Assembly: GCF_038019025.1 (NCBI RefSeq)
Contig: NZ_CP150496.1
Span: 1,690,001 to 1,754,000 of the forward strand
From: Polaribacter marinaquae
GTDB lineage: Bacteria; Bacteroidota; Bacteroidia; Flavobacteriales; Flavobacteriaceae
Length of the DNA stretch: 64,000 bases
Direction: 5' to 3'
In this document: in pieces, positions 8,344 through 17,025 of the stretch
How the letters are laid out: each line of letters begins with the position of its first letter
How positions within the stretch are numbered: the stretch's first letter is position 1
Position numbers and translations under genes: made by a program
The notes under the pieces: model-generated
Seen by the model: only the letters and a program-made list of their open reading frames with translations
Databases searched by the model: none
What the model was told of the DNA's origin: nothing

Positions 8344-9317
8344 AGCATTAATTTTTGTTTGCTCTTTTCTATTTTTTGATACATTTTATTAAAAAACATT
8401 TTTCTAGCAACAGAGCTTTCGCCAGAAATATTTGTAGAATATTGCAGTTGTTTATTTAAATGTTTTTCTACTTGAGCACTTGTTTCTAAATCTGTTACTT
8501 TAAAATAAGTTAAATTAGTATAGGGCACAAATGCTTTTTTTAAAGTATCTGTTTGCATAAAGATAGTATCTGATAAAGAGATAAGATTATTGCAATATAA
8601 TTTAAAAGTATTATCGTTTACGGCTCTCTTTTCATTTTTAGCCTGTTGTTCTAATTGCTGTAATGTATTTACCAATCCTTCTAAAATTGCTATAGCTTCA
8701 TCTTCTTTTAATAAGCCAATTTCAAAAAAGTAAGTTATTTGGTTTATTAAATTATCTATTGTAAAATCGTTCCAAATTTCTATTAAAGCTACTTTTTTAT
8801 AATTTTCTACAAAAGAATCATAAGCATCTAAAATGGTATCTGAAGGGTTAAAATTAGCAAAAGAAATTGTTTTAACATTCTCTTTTTTTGGCAACATACT
8901 CACTAGCAGATATATTCTAAATTTTTTTAAAATACTATTATTAATATGATAACAAGGTAGGTCATTTGCACAGCTTATAATTTTTCCTTTTTTAGAATTT
9001 AGTACTGCCTGAATTTCAATATTACAAGTATTTAAATAATTGTATAAGAAATCTATAGAAATTTCACCGTGGGTTTTCTCTACACTTATCACCTTATTTT
9101 CTGATGAATTTTCTGATGATAAATTTTTAAGATCTAAATTGTAGTGTTTAGATAAAACAAGCGCTTCGTTTAAAGTAAGTGCTGTTTTACCTTTAATTCT
9201 TCTGTAAGCTGCATCGTAATTTATATCTAAAACACTAGCAACGTCTTCTATTAAAGAGACATTTTTTGGTAAGTTTTCTCTAATTAACTTAAATAATCTT
9301 TCTTCTGCCTTATTCAT
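8340..9317 (-). CDS. Helix-turn-helix transcriptional regulator with large effector domain
   Basis: 325 aa. Residues 1-70 form a Cro/CI-like helix-turn-helix (VASVLDINYDAAYRRIKGKT, then LTLNEALVLSKHYNLDL). The remaining 250 residues are mostly helical, with no recognised catalytic motif. This layout resembles the flavobacterial HTH regulators sometimes described as BetR-like. Its target is not evident: it is convergent with the M28 peptidase (4-base overlap at the 3' ends) and divergent from an empty stretch. No ligand can be named. Confidence 0.75.
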   Translation of the reverse strand: MNKAEERLFKLIRENLPKNVSLIEDVASVLDINYDAAYRRIKGKTALTLNEALVLSKHYNLDLKNLSSENSSENKVISVEKTHGEISIDFLYNYLNTCNIEIQAVLNSKKGKIISCANDLPCYHINNSILKKFRIYLLVSMLPKKENVKTISFANFNPSDTILDAYDSFVENYKKVALIEIWNDFTIDNLINQITYFFEIGLLKEDEAIAILEGLVNTLQQLEQQAKNEKRAVNDNTFKLYCNNLISLSDTIFMQTDTLKKAFVPYTNLTYFKVTDLETSAQVEKHLNKQLQYSTNISGESSVARKMFFNKMYQKIEKSKQKLML

Positions 9318-9456
9318 TCTGTCCTATCATTCACTTCTATCAAATTTTACAAAATATAATTTGCAATTTTGTGAAATTTGCAATAATAACCTTCTTTATT
9401 TAACTAAATTTGAAATTAAATTGAAGAGGTTGGGGGACCTTTACATTTTAAAAAAC

Positions 9457-9497
9457 AAGCCTTTTCAGTATTATTTGAAAAGGCTTTCTTTTTGTAA
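9457..9497. terminator. Bidirectional terminator-like hairpin after the AhpD-like gene
   Basis: AAGCCTTTTCA (9457-9467) pairs with TGAAAAGGCTT (9476-9486). A T-rich run follows on the plus strand, and on the minus strand the transcript runs into GTTTTTT. It lies 30-40 bases past the stop of the minus-strand gene that ends at 9527. The rest of the 9318-9526 gap shows no supported gene. Confidence 0.8.
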
Positions 9498-9526
9498 ATA
9501 TAAAAAGTTTCTACGTAATTTTAAAA

Positions 9527-10117
9527 TTAAACATGTTTACCAACTTCAAAACCATGTTTTCCTAAGTATTTATCGCCACTTTCAATTGCATCTTCTTCTA
9601 GGGTTGTTCCCATAGAGTCATTCCATCTATTTAAGTAGCCAAATAAAGAAATTACACCTAGCATTTCTACAATTTCTCCTTCGTTCCAATATTTATATAA
9701 TTCTTCTTTAATTTTTGCATCTACAGCATTTGGTACCATTGATGCTGCTAAAGAAAAATCTAATGCTGCTCTTTCTGCATCAGAAAAAGCAGAATGCGTT
9801 TTATACTCCCAAATATTATCTAATTGCTCTTGTTCTGCACCATAACGCTCTGCAGCTCTAATTGCATGTGCTTGGCAATATCTGCAACCAGTAGCATTAC
9901 TAGAAACCCAAGCAATCATTCTTTTTAACGCAGAAGTTACTTTACCTTCGTTTGCCATAACTGCTTTATTTAGATTGATAAAAGCTTTTGATATTGCAGG
10001 CCTACGCTGCATTGTTAGTACTGAATTAGGACAAAAACCTAAAGTTTCATTAAAAAATTCTGCTAACTTTTTTGTTTCTAAATCGTGCTCTGCTTCTAGA
10101 GGAGTTACTAATGCCAT
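9527..10117 (-). CDS. AhpD-like carboxymuconolactone decarboxylase-family protein
   Basis: 196 aa all-helical protein of the CMD/AhpD superfamily, the group named peroxidase-related enzymes. The redox motif is CxxCxxH: Cys78, Cys81 and His84 in TGCRYCQAHAIRAAERYG. This is the arrangement of AhpD, which reduces lipoyl or peroxiredoxin partners. The C-terminal half carries NEGEIVEMLGVISLFGYLNR, typical of the family. No signal peptide. It is divergently transcribed from an OsmC-like gene, so both may belong to a peroxide or organic hydroperoxide response. Physiological partner unknown. Confidence 0.88.
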   Translation of the reverse strand: MALVTPLEAEHDLETKKLAEFFNETLGFCPNSVLTMQRRPAISKAFINLNKAVMANEGKVTSALKRMIAWVSSNATGCRYCQAHAIRAAERYGAEQEQLDNIWEYKTHSAFSDAERAALDFSLAASMVPNAVDAKIKEELYKYWNEGEIVEMLGVISLFGYLNRWNDSMGTTLEEDAIESGDKYLGKHGFEVGKHV

Positions 10118-10198
10118 ATTTTTATATCTTTAATTAATTTGTGCTTACATTTGTATTAAAGCACAATTTAATACTTCATTTTTAAAAAAATAGATTTT

Positions 10199-10624
10199 AT
10201 GATTAAAAATACAGTTACAACGGTTTGGACACAGAAATCGCAATTTGAAACTGATAACCCAAGTGGGCATAAATTTACAATGTTTGATAAATCGCAAGAT
10301 AACGGAGACGTAGTTGGTTTTGCACCAAAAGCATTAATGTTGTCTTCTTTAGCTGGTTGCTCTGGTTTAGATGTAGTTTCTTTATTAACTAAAATGCATG
10401 CAGAAGTTGCAGATTTTAAAATTGAGGTTACAGCAAATTTAACAGACGAACATCCAAAATTTTACGATAAAGTAAAAGTAGATTATCATTTTTCTGATGC
10501 AGAATTACAGCCAAAAAAAATACAAAAAGCGGTAAATTTATCGGTTACAAAGTATTGCGGTGTTATGGAAATGTTTCGTCAATTTGCAGATGTAGAGATA
10601 GAAATTCATTTGCATAATTTATAA
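10199..10624 (+). CDS. OsmC/Ohr-family protein
   Basis: 141 aa. OsmC-fold protein, small cytoplasmic, possibly a thiol-dependent hydroperoxide reductase. The two family cysteines are seen: Cys54 in LAGCSGLDVVSLL and Cys120 in TKYCGVMEMF. The length and the AGCSGLDVVSLLTKM signature place it nearer the YhfA-like OsmC branch than Ohr. It starts 82 bases from the divergent AhpD-like gene and is followed after 18 bases by recJ. Peroxide activity is a family inference and has not been shown for this branch. Confidence 0.9.
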   Translation: MIKNTVTTVWTQKSQFETDNPSGHKFTMFDKSQDNGDVVGFAPKALMLSSLAGCSGLDVVSLLTKMHAEVADFKIEVTANLTDEHPKFYDKVKVDYHFSDAELQPKKIQKAVNLSVTKYCGVMEMFRQFADVEIEIHLHNL

Positions 10625-10642
10625 AAAGTAGAAAAAATTGCT

Positions 10643-12328
10643 ATGAGATGGACGCTAAAGCAAAATCCAGAAAAAGAAAAAGTAGAAAAATTAGCAAAAG
10701 ACTTACAAGTAAATAAAACAATTGCTACCATACTTTGTCAAAGAAATATTGAAACTTTTGACCAAGCAAAAAGTTTTTTTCGTCCTAGTTTAGAAGATAT
10801 TCACGATCCTTTTTTAATGAAGGATATGGATTTAGCAGTAGAACGTATAGAAAAAGCAATTGCCAATAATGAAAACATTTTAATTTATGGTGATTATGAT
10901 GTTGATGGTACAACTGCAGTTTCTTTGGTTGCCTCTTATTTAAAAACTATTCATCCTAATATTGCAACTTATATTCCAGATCGATACGCAGAAGGTTATG
11001 GGGTTTCTTATATAGGAATTGATTTTGCGCATGACAATGATTTCTCTTTAATTATAGCTTTAGATTGCGGTATAAAAGCAATCGAAAAAGTTGCTTATGC
11101 ATCAGAAAAAAACATAGATTTTATCATTTGCGATCATCACAAACCTGGTGATAAAATACCAGAAGCTGTTGCGGTTTTAAATGCTAAAAGAGACGATTGT
11201 ACATATCCTTTTGATGAACTTTGTGGTTGTGGCGTTGGTTTTAAATTGATACAGGCTTTGGGTTCTAAAAGAAACCAAAACATAGAAGATTTTATACCTT
11301 ATTTAGATTTAGTTGCTACTGCAATTGCTGCAGATATTGTACCTATGAATGGCGAAAACAGGGTTTTGGCATATTATGGCTTGCAAGTTATTAATGAAAA
11401 TCCAAGAAACGGAATTAAAGCAATAATTCATCAAACCAAAAAAACAACGCTTACAATAACAGACGTGGTTTTTATAATTGCACCAAGAATTAATGCTGCC
11501 GGAAGAATGAAACACGGTAATTATGCTGTTGAATTATTAACAGAAATGGACTTTGACTCGGCAGTAGAATTTGCTGCAGCGATAGAAATTTTTAATGCCG
11601 ACAGAAAAGATTTAGATAAAAAAATTACAGATCAAGCTTTAATTCAAATTATTGATAATGAAGAAGAAAATTGTTTTACATCTGTTGTTTATCAAGAAGA
11701 TTGGCACAAAGGCGTTATCGGTATTGTTGCTTCTAGATTAATAGAAACCTATTACAGACCAACTTTAGTTTTTACAAAAAGTGGCGATAAATTAGCTGCT
11801 TCTGCAAGATCGGTAAAAGGTTTTGATGTTTACAATGCATTACATGAATGCGAAGAATTTATAGAGCAATTTGGCGGACATAAATATGCAGCCGGTTTGA
11901 CTTTATTGCCAGAAAATTATCAGAATTTTAAAAATAAGTTCGAAGAAGTTGTAAAAAATACAATTAATAAAGAATTATTAACTCCAGAAATTTCTGTGGA
12001 TGCCACAATAGAATTATCTGAAATTACTCCAAAATTTTTTAGAATTATCGAACAAATGGCGCCTTTTGGTCCAATGAACATGAAACCAACATTTGTTTCT
12101 ACTTGCGTTAGAGATAATGGTTATGGTAAACAAGTTGGTGCAGATAAAAGTCATTTGAAATTAAATGTTTTTCAGGGAGATAATAAACAAACTTTTGGTG
12201 CAATTGGTTTTGGTTTGGGTAATAAAATTGAACACGTTAAAAACGATTTTGACATTGTTTATGCTTTGGATGAAAACGAATGGAATGGCCACAAATCGAT
12301 TCAATTGGTTTTAAAAGACTTAAAATAG
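10643..12328 (+). CDS. recJ: Single-stranded-DNA-specific exonuclease RecJ
   Basis: 561 aa 5'-3' exonuclease of the DHH phosphoesterase family, used in recombination and mismatch/base-excision repair. The metal-binding motifs are present: YGDYDVDGTTAVS (about 80-92, motif I), ALDCGIKAIE, and CDHHKPGD (about 165, motif III, DHH). The DHHA1 domain carries KGVIGIVASRL and GHKYAAGLTL. The C-terminal OB-like domain is complete. Length is normal (550-580). It shares a short gap with the OsmC-like gene and is followed by a Flavo-1-like element. Confidence 0.95.
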   Translation: MRWTLKQNPEKEKVEKLAKDLQVNKTIATILCQRNIETFDQAKSFFRPSLEDIHDPFLMKDMDLAVERIEKAIANNENILIYGDYDVDGTTAVSLVASYLKTIHPNIATYIPDRYAEGYGVSYIGIDFAHDNDFSLIIALDCGIKAIEKVAYASEKNIDFIICDHHKPGDKIPEAVAVLNAKRDDCTYPFDELCGCGVGFKLIQALGSKRNQNIEDFIPYLDLVATAIAADIVPMNGENRVLAYYGLQVINENPRNGIKAIIHQTKKTTLTITDVVFIIAPRINAAGRMKHGNYAVELLTEMDFDSAVEFAAAIEIFNADRKDLDKKITDQALIQIIDNEEENCFTSVVYQEDWHKGVIGIVASRLIETYYRPTLVFTKSGDKLAASARSVKGFDVYNALHECEEFIEQFGGHKYAAGLTLLPENYQNFKNKFEEVVKNTINKELLTPEISVDATIELSEITPKFFRIIEQMAPFGPMNMKPTFVSTCVRDNGYGKQVGADKSHLKLNVFQGDNKQTFGAIGFGLGNKIEHVKNDFDIVYALDENEWNGHKSIQLVLKDLK

Positions 12329-12357
12329 CTATTAAAAACTAAATTTAGCAAACAAGT

Positions 12358-12446
12358 TTAGCCCTGATTGAACGGCTTGTTTGAGCTCTTTTTTATTCTT
12401 TTTCTGAATAAAAAAAGCGAGTAGTGAAAGCAGGAAATAGCTTCTA
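12358..12446 (+). repeat. Flavo-1-like intergenic element, copy 2
   Basis: Begins TTTAGCCCTGAT, has TTGTTTGAGCTCTTTT, a variable A/T-rich arm that can fold back on itself (GAATAAAAAAAGC against the preceding T-rich stretch), then AAAAAAAGCGAGT and GAAAGCAGGAAATAGCTTCT. It starts 30 bases after the recJ stop on the same strand. The same blocks occur at 44063-44141, and in part at 1384-1479 on the minus strand. Confidence 0.75.
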
Positions 12447-12459
12447 AAAAAAAATAAAA

Positions 12460-12481
12460 CCCACTTCTAAGAAGAAGTGGG
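12460..12481 (-). terminator. Terminator hairpin of the Pif1-like helicase gene
   Basis: CCCACTTCT / AGAAGTGGG with a 4-base loop. On the minus strand the transcript continues into GTTTTATTTT, so it terminates the gene ending at 12573. Confidence 0.7.
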
Positions 12482-12501
12482 AAAATTGCTATGAAAAAGA
12501 A

Positions 12502-12523
12502 ATGATAAGAAGTTTCTTATCAT
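12502..12523. terminator. Second palindromic hairpin between recJ and the helicase gene
   Basis: ATGATAAGAA (12502-12511) pairs with TTCTTATCAT (12514-12523), a 10-base stem with a 2-base gap. In the minus direction it is followed by TTCTTTTTC, so it may act as a tandem terminator ahead of the hairpin at 12460-12481. Confidence 0.5.
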
Positions 12524-12572
12524 AATTGTTTAGACGTATAACTTTATAAAAACTTTCAAAAAAAATTAAAAA

Positions 12573-14978
12573 TTATTTTTCTATTGTCATTAAAACCATT
12601 CGTAACTCCATATAAGAAAACGATTTATCTACTTTTTCTTTAAGTTCTGTTAGGCTTTTAAATTCTATTTTCTCAATCTCGTCTACTAATTTTTTATATT
12701 TTTTTAACGGAATTAACTCTAAAATATCGACATCGCCAGAAGGAATATAGCTTGCCAAATGACTTTCTATTGTATTGGTTGTTAAACTACGTTCTTTAGC
12801 GATTTCTTTAACCGAAAGCCCCGATCTAAACAACTCTAAAGTGATTTGTTTGGTTGGTTTTTTGTCTTCTCTTTTTTGCTCGTTTTGCTTATTAATGCCA
12901 TTTTCTTTGCAATATGTTTCTATAACTTCTAAAATTTCTTCTCCGTATTTAGAAACACGTGTTTTACCCATTCCTTTTACATTAAGCAACTCTTTTTCGG
13001 TTCTTGGTAAACTCTCGCAAATTGCATAAAGAGTTTCTTGTGTAAATATTTGAAATGCTGGTATGTTTTCTGCAACTCTAATTTCGTCTCTTAATTCACG
13101 TAATTTTAGCGCCAACAAAGGATCTTTTCTATTTGATATTTTTTTCTTTTTTGCTGTGGGTGCAGATTTTTGCAAAACTGCTTTTGCTCTAACTTCTAAA
13201 TATTTATCTACCTTAAAGCTTTCTGTCATTTTATTTAAAGCAAATAGTTTTTCTAATAATTTTTCTTGAAGTGCATCAAATTGCTTTTTAAAATCTGTTT
13301 TTACCGATTTATTATCCGAAGAAAATGCAATGGTATTTAATGGTTTTAAAATGTTGTTTTTGGTTTGATTTAAAAAATAATTTACAGCTTTTGTAAAACG
13401 CTCTTGAATTTGAGAGCTGTTTTCTGGTAGAATATTGTCTTCTGATATTTCTGATAATTGCCTTTTAAAGCCGTTAGAAACTTTCATTAAAGCTACTACT
13501 CCATCGTCTTTTATTGTTTGTAAATGATCGATAACATCACCTTTTATACTTGTTTTATTTTTGTAATAAATATCGATTAATCGAGTGGTTGGATATAAAA
13601 ATGGTTGGTAATCGAATAATTCTGCAATTAAATTTAATTGAAATTCCTTTTCAGAATTATTTAAAACAGTTTCGTCTGGATGATTTTCTTCTACACTCTC
13701 ATTAAAAACACTTACGGTTCTATCGTTAATAATTGCGTTGCTGGTAATTGGTGTTTTTAAAACCAAACCCTCTAAAGAAGTACATCTACTTAAGGCAACA
13801 TAGGTTTGCCCGTGTGCAAAAGATGCTTCTGCATCGATAATTGCTTTGTCGAAAGTTAAACCCTGACTTTTATGAATTGTAATTGCCCAAGCCAATCGTA
13901 ACGGAATTTGAGAAAAAGAACCCGAAATGTCTTCTTTTATTTCTTTAGTTTCTTCGTTTATTGAGTAATTGATGTTTTCCCACTTTTCTCTTTCTGTAAC
14001 AATTTCATCTAATTCATCACCACAATGCACTGTTACCGTTTCTCTAGAAATATCTGTTACTATACCTATTTTACCGTTAAAATATCTTTTTTCTGGCGAA
14101 GAATCATTTTTGATAAACATTACCTGTGCACCAATTTTTAATTCTAATTTTTCTGAATTTGGATATGAATTCTCGTTAAACTTACCAGATACTTCTGCAT
14201 CAAAATAATAACTCTTATTTTTTATTTTATTTAATTCTGAATTGTTAATTAAATTGGCTCTATTATTATGAGTTGTTAAGGTTATATAACCATCGTCTTT
14301 TGTTGGAGAAAAAGATGGATTGTAATTTTTATTTAAAATTTTAGCAGATTCATCTGACAAAGTATCGGTTCTAATTTCATTTAAAATCTTAATAAAATCT
14401 TCGTTTTTCTGACGATAAATATGCTTTAATTCTATAGAAACAACGTTTGCTTCTTGATACGCTTTAGAACTAAAAAAGTACACTGTATTATAATGCTGTT
14501 GCAACAAACTCCATTCGTTTGGTCTAACAACTGGTGCTAATTGTTGTAAATCTCCTATCATTAAAACTTGTGCACCGCCAAATACTTTGTTTCTGTTTTT
14601 ATAACGACGCATTACTTGATCGATACCATCTAACAAATCTGCTCTAACCATAGAAATTTCATCAATAATTACTAAATCTAAAGACTTAATAATATCTATT
14701 TTAGTTTTAGAAAACTTACGTTGTTGATTAGTATTTGCTATTTGATTTGGTAATATAGGACCAAATGGCATTTGAAAAAAAGAATGAATAGTAACACCTT
14801 TTGCATTTATTGCAGCAACACCTGTTGGCGCAACAATTACCATTCGCTTAAGAGAATCTGATTTTATTTTATGTAAAAATGTAGTTTTTCCAGTTCCTGC
14901 TTTTCCGGTAATAAATAAATTACGGTCTGTCTTTTTTATAAATTGTAAAGCAAGTTCTAACTCTGGGTTTTTTGGCAT
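12573..14978 (-). CDS. Pif1/RecD-like superfamily 1B helicase with HRDC and HTH domains
   Basis: 801 aa. N-terminal ATPase: Walker A GKAGTGKTT (24-32), GVAAINAKGVTIHSFF (motif Ia), Walker B VIIDEISMVRADLLD, and the C-terminal helicase motifs RLAWAITIHKSQGLTFDKA and GQTYVALSRC. This is the Pif1 family order, a 5'-3' DNA helicase. From about residue 620 an HRDC domain follows (LRELRDEIRVAENIPAFQIF, then LLNVKGMGKTRVSKYGEEIL). A helix-turn-helix near 725-760 (SGLSVKEIAKERSLTTNTIE) resembles the HTH_40 module seen after RecQ. HRDC plus HTH is the usual tail of RecQ, so here a Pif1 motor has a RecQ-type C-terminus; this fusion recurs in Bacteroidota. Likely acts on structured DNA or replication barriers. 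Confidence 0.9.
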   Translation of the reverse strand: MPKNPELELALQFIKKTDRNLFITGKAGTGKTTFLHKIKSDSLKRMVIVAPTGVAAINAKGVTIHSFFQMPFGPILPNQIANTNQQRKFSKTKIDIIKSLDLVIIDEISMVRADLLDGIDQVMRRYKNRNKVFGGAQVLMIGDLQQLAPVVRPNEWSLLQQHYNTVYFFSSKAYQEANVVSIELKHIYRQKNEDFIKILNEIRTDTLSDESAKILNKNYNPSFSPTKDDGYITLTTHNNRANLINNSELNKIKNKSYYFDAEVSGKFNENSYPNSEKLELKIGAQVMFIKNDSSPEKRYFNGKIGIVTDISRETVTVHCGDELDEIVTEREKWENINYSINEETKEIKEDISGSFSQIPLRLAWAITIHKSQGLTFDKAIIDAEASFAHGQTYVALSRCTSLEGLVLKTPITSNAIINDRTVSVFNESVEENHPDETVLNNSEKEFQLNLIAELFDYQPFLYPTTRLIDIYYKNKTSIKGDVIDHLQTIKDDGVVALMKVSNGFKRQLSEISEDNILPENSSQIQERFTKAVNYFLNQTKNNILKPLNTIAFSSDNKSVKTDFKKQFDALQEKLLEKLFALNKMTESFKVDKYLEVRAKAVLQKSAPTAKKKKISNRKDPLLALKLRELRDEIRVAENIPAFQIFTQETLYAICESLPRTEKELLNVKGMGKTRVSKYGEEILEVIETYCKENGINKQNEQKREDKKPTKQITLELFRSGLSVKEIAKERSLTTNTIESHLASYIPSGDVDILELIPLKKYKKLVDEIEKIEFKSLTELKEKVDKSFSYMELRMVLMTIEK

Positions 14979-15036
14979 TGTAGCTTTTTATTGCAAGGTA
15001 AATAATTAAAATTCCTATTTTGAAAAGAAATCTAAA

Positions 15037-15732
15037 TTAAATAATATCTTTATTCATCATTTTTTTTAGGTCACGTAAAATTTCAAATATTTTATTAAAA
15101 TCATCTCGAATATTAAGATTTAACATACCATTTACATCAATATTACTATCTGTTTTAAATGATTCTCTTAAAAAATTAAATTGATATGTTAAGGAAGAAA
15201 TTTTTCCTTCTAATTTTTCTGATATTAAAAAACCAAGAGTTGAAATCTTATTTAGTTCTTTAATTTTTTCTTCAGTACTTAAAATAAATTTATCAAAAAG
15301 AGTATTAGTTTCTTTTTTAACTTTATTTACTAATAACTCTCTATTTTCTATAAGTCTAACGTGTTTCCTATTATAATCTTCAAATTTCAGTTTTAAGTCC
15401 TTAATTTCATCAGTTGTCAATCCATTATCACCATCAATTTTATATATTTGATTTTCAATAACTTTAATGTTTTTATTTAAAGTTTGAAATGACTTTGAAA
15501 TATCATTTAAGGACTTATCACCATTTAATATTAGTATTTTAAGATCAGATATAAATCTAATTAAGTTGAAGTCTATTTCAATAATTACTGAGTTTATATT
15601 CTTGAATACTTTTTTCTTTTCATCATTTTTTTTATCCTTTAAACTATGTTTTCTTTTTTGATAATACTGTACAACAGCCCAAGTTAGTCCTAATAGTGCA
15701 ACAGGTGACAAATATTTAATAAATTCTAACAT
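15037..15732 (-). CDS. Unrecognised membrane-anchored coiled-coil protein
   Basis: Not recognised. I use the ATG at 15732 (231 aa) because the longer frame (from 15774) adds a basic stretch before MLEFIKYLSPVALLGLTWAV, which reads as a natural N-terminal membrane anchor. The rest (residues 25-231) is strongly charged and helical, rich in Lys, Glu, Leu and Ile, with heptad-like spacing and no Cys cluster or catalytic motif. It lies with a DUF2200 gene and a YiiX-like lipoprotein gene on the same strand. A cytoplasmic coiled-coil scaffold is the most one can say. Confidence 0.55.
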   Translation of the reverse strand: MLEFIKYLSPVALLGLTWAVVQYYQKRKHSLKDKKNDEKKKVFKNINSVIIEIDFNLIRFISDLKILILNGDKSLNDISKSFQTLNKNIKVIENQIYKIDGDNGLTTDEIKDLKLKFEDYNRKHVRLIENRELLVNKVKKETNTLFDKFILSTEEKIKELNKISTLGFLISEKLEGKISSLTYQFNFLRESFKTDSNIDVNGMLNLNIRDDFNKIFEILRDLKKMMNKDII

Positions 15733-15789
15733 AACCAATTTAATTTTCTTTTTTGCTCTATGCAAAAATAACAATCTCTTATAATTTCA

Positions 15790-16158
15790 TTAAGAACGTA
15801 AAATTTTCTCTATTTTTCTTCCTTTAGCAAGTTCATCTATTAACTTTTCCATTTGTCTACATTTTTTATAGACTTCAAATTCGTCTTCAATTTCTTCAAT
15901 TCTATAACCACAAACAACTCCTTTTATTAAATGTGCATTCGGAGTCATTTCTGCTTGTTCAAAAAAAGTTCTAAAGGTTACTTTTTCTTCGATTAAAGAT
16001 TGTAGTTTTTCTTCATTAAAACCAGTTAACCATTCTAAAACCTGATGAAATTCTTCTTTCGTTCGTCCGTTTTTTTCCAATCTATTCCAATAAAGCGGAT
16101 AAATAGATGCGAAAACCATATTGGCTACTTTTTCATTTTTTTCTGGTGTAACTTTCAT
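15790..16158 (-). CDS. DUF2200 family protein
   Basis: 122 aa. Small soluble protein that matches DUF2200. The stretches MVFASIYPLYWNRLEKNGRT, WLTGFNEEKLQ and TFRTFFEQAEMTPNAHLIKG and the ending IEEIEDEFEVYKKCRQMEKL are characteristic. The family is widespread and uncharacterised, and no catalytic residues are known to me. The gene is preceded on the same strand by the YiiX-like lipoprotein gene (29-base gap) and may be co-transcribed with it. Confidence 0.85.
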   Translation of the reverse strand: MKVTPEKNEKVANMVFASIYPLYWNRLEKNGRTKEEFHQVLEWLTGFNEEKLQSLIEEKVTFRTFFEQAEMTPNAHLIKGVVCGYRIEEIEDEFEVYKKCRQMEKLIDELAKGRKIEKILRS

Positions 16159-16187
16159 GTTTGTAGATTTAAATTAAAACAATCCTT

Positions 16188-16868
16188 TTATTCTTTTTCA
16201 TAATCGTGTACAAATGTAATTTTAGAACTACTTGCCATTAAATTGGGATTTGTACCTTCAATTCCTTCTGGTATTGGTTGATTTCTTACTTCATAATACT
16301 TTACCCAACTTGCCATTGGTTTACCTGATTTATCATTAAACGTCATAGGATGTGTAAGAAAAGGCAAATCTTCTTTTGACAAATTTTGAGAAGAAAACAT
16401 TTTGTAAACTAATTCAGAACAGTAATAAGAAGTATCATCCCATAAAAAAACTGCATCATAAGGTATTCCAATTCTTTCGATTCCGTAATTAATTGCTTTA
16501 GAAATATAAGGCTGATACATACTATCTAATCTTGCAACTGTAGTTTGAGATTTGTCTTGCTTATTTTTATTTCGATTCAAGAATTCAGTTATCGGTGTTT
16601 TGCTAATTCCTATTTTCGGAATTGCTTCTACCACAAACCATTTATCATCTTCTTGCATTGCAATACCAACATGAGAATAATTTTTAGCTTTAGAGGTTGC
16701 AGTTACATCTTTTATAGCATTATCTATTTCGTCTGTTCCTGTATTTTGAAATAATAAATCTCCTTGTTGTAGCTTAAACTCTTTCTTTTTTTTATCAGTA
16801 TTACAACTAAGTAATACCAATATGGTTAATAAAGTTCCTATCGATGATTTTAATATTTTATGCATCAT
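16188..16868 (-). CDS. YiiX/NlpC-P60-like cysteine hydrolase, lipoprotein
   Basis: 226 aa. Lipoprotein signal with Cys at position 22 or so (LVLLSCNTD). The mature protein has the YiiX-type papain-like order: GDLLFQNTG, a later NYSHVGIAMQ (catalytic His), and YYCSELVYKMF, where Cys would be the nucleophile in the circularly permuted arrangement of this group. Family members are thought to hydrolyse amide bonds in cell wall peptides or lipids; the substrate here is unknown. Two Met codons start the frame; either is possible. A terminator separates it from odhB. Confidence 0.8.
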   Translation of the reverse strand: MMHKILKSSIGTLLTILVLLSCNTDKKKKEFKLQQGDLLFQNTGTDEIDNAIKDVTATSKAKNYSHVGIAMQEDDKWFVVEAIPKIGISKTPITEFLNRNKNKQDKSQTTVARLDSMYQPYISKAINYGIERIGIPYDAVFLWDDTSYYCSELVYKMFSSQNLSKEDLPFLTHPMTFNDKSGKPMASWVKYYEVRNQPIPEGIEGTNPNLMASSSKITFVHDYEKE

Positions 16869-16966
16869 TATAATTTTATTATCTACTTAACAAAGTACGT
16901 GTTTTTTAATGAATTATTGCTAATTTGATGAATGCCAAACTAAGATGTTATTAGGAAGAACTTCAA

Positions 16967-17000
16967 AAAAAATCCCAAACTTAATAGCTTGGGATTTTTT
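16967..17000 (-). terminator. Terminator after odhB
   Basis: AAAAAATCCCAA (16967-16978) pairs with TTGGGATTTTTT (16989-17000). It is symmetric, so it could work in both directions, but it lies 25 bases past the odhB stop on the minus strand. Confidence 0.9.
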
Positions 17001-17025
17001 AATATCAATAAAGTAAAATACTATT

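Noticed and set aside
9361..9615. 84-codon open frame on the plus strand
   Set aside because: It covers a terminator hairpin and the 3' end of the AhpD-like gene on the other strand; codon use and composition are those of non-coding A/T-rich DNA. I treat it as chance.
12775..14208. Several open frames antisense to the helicase gene
   Set aside because: All are shadows of the minus-strand helicase frame; no start signals or recognisable motifs.
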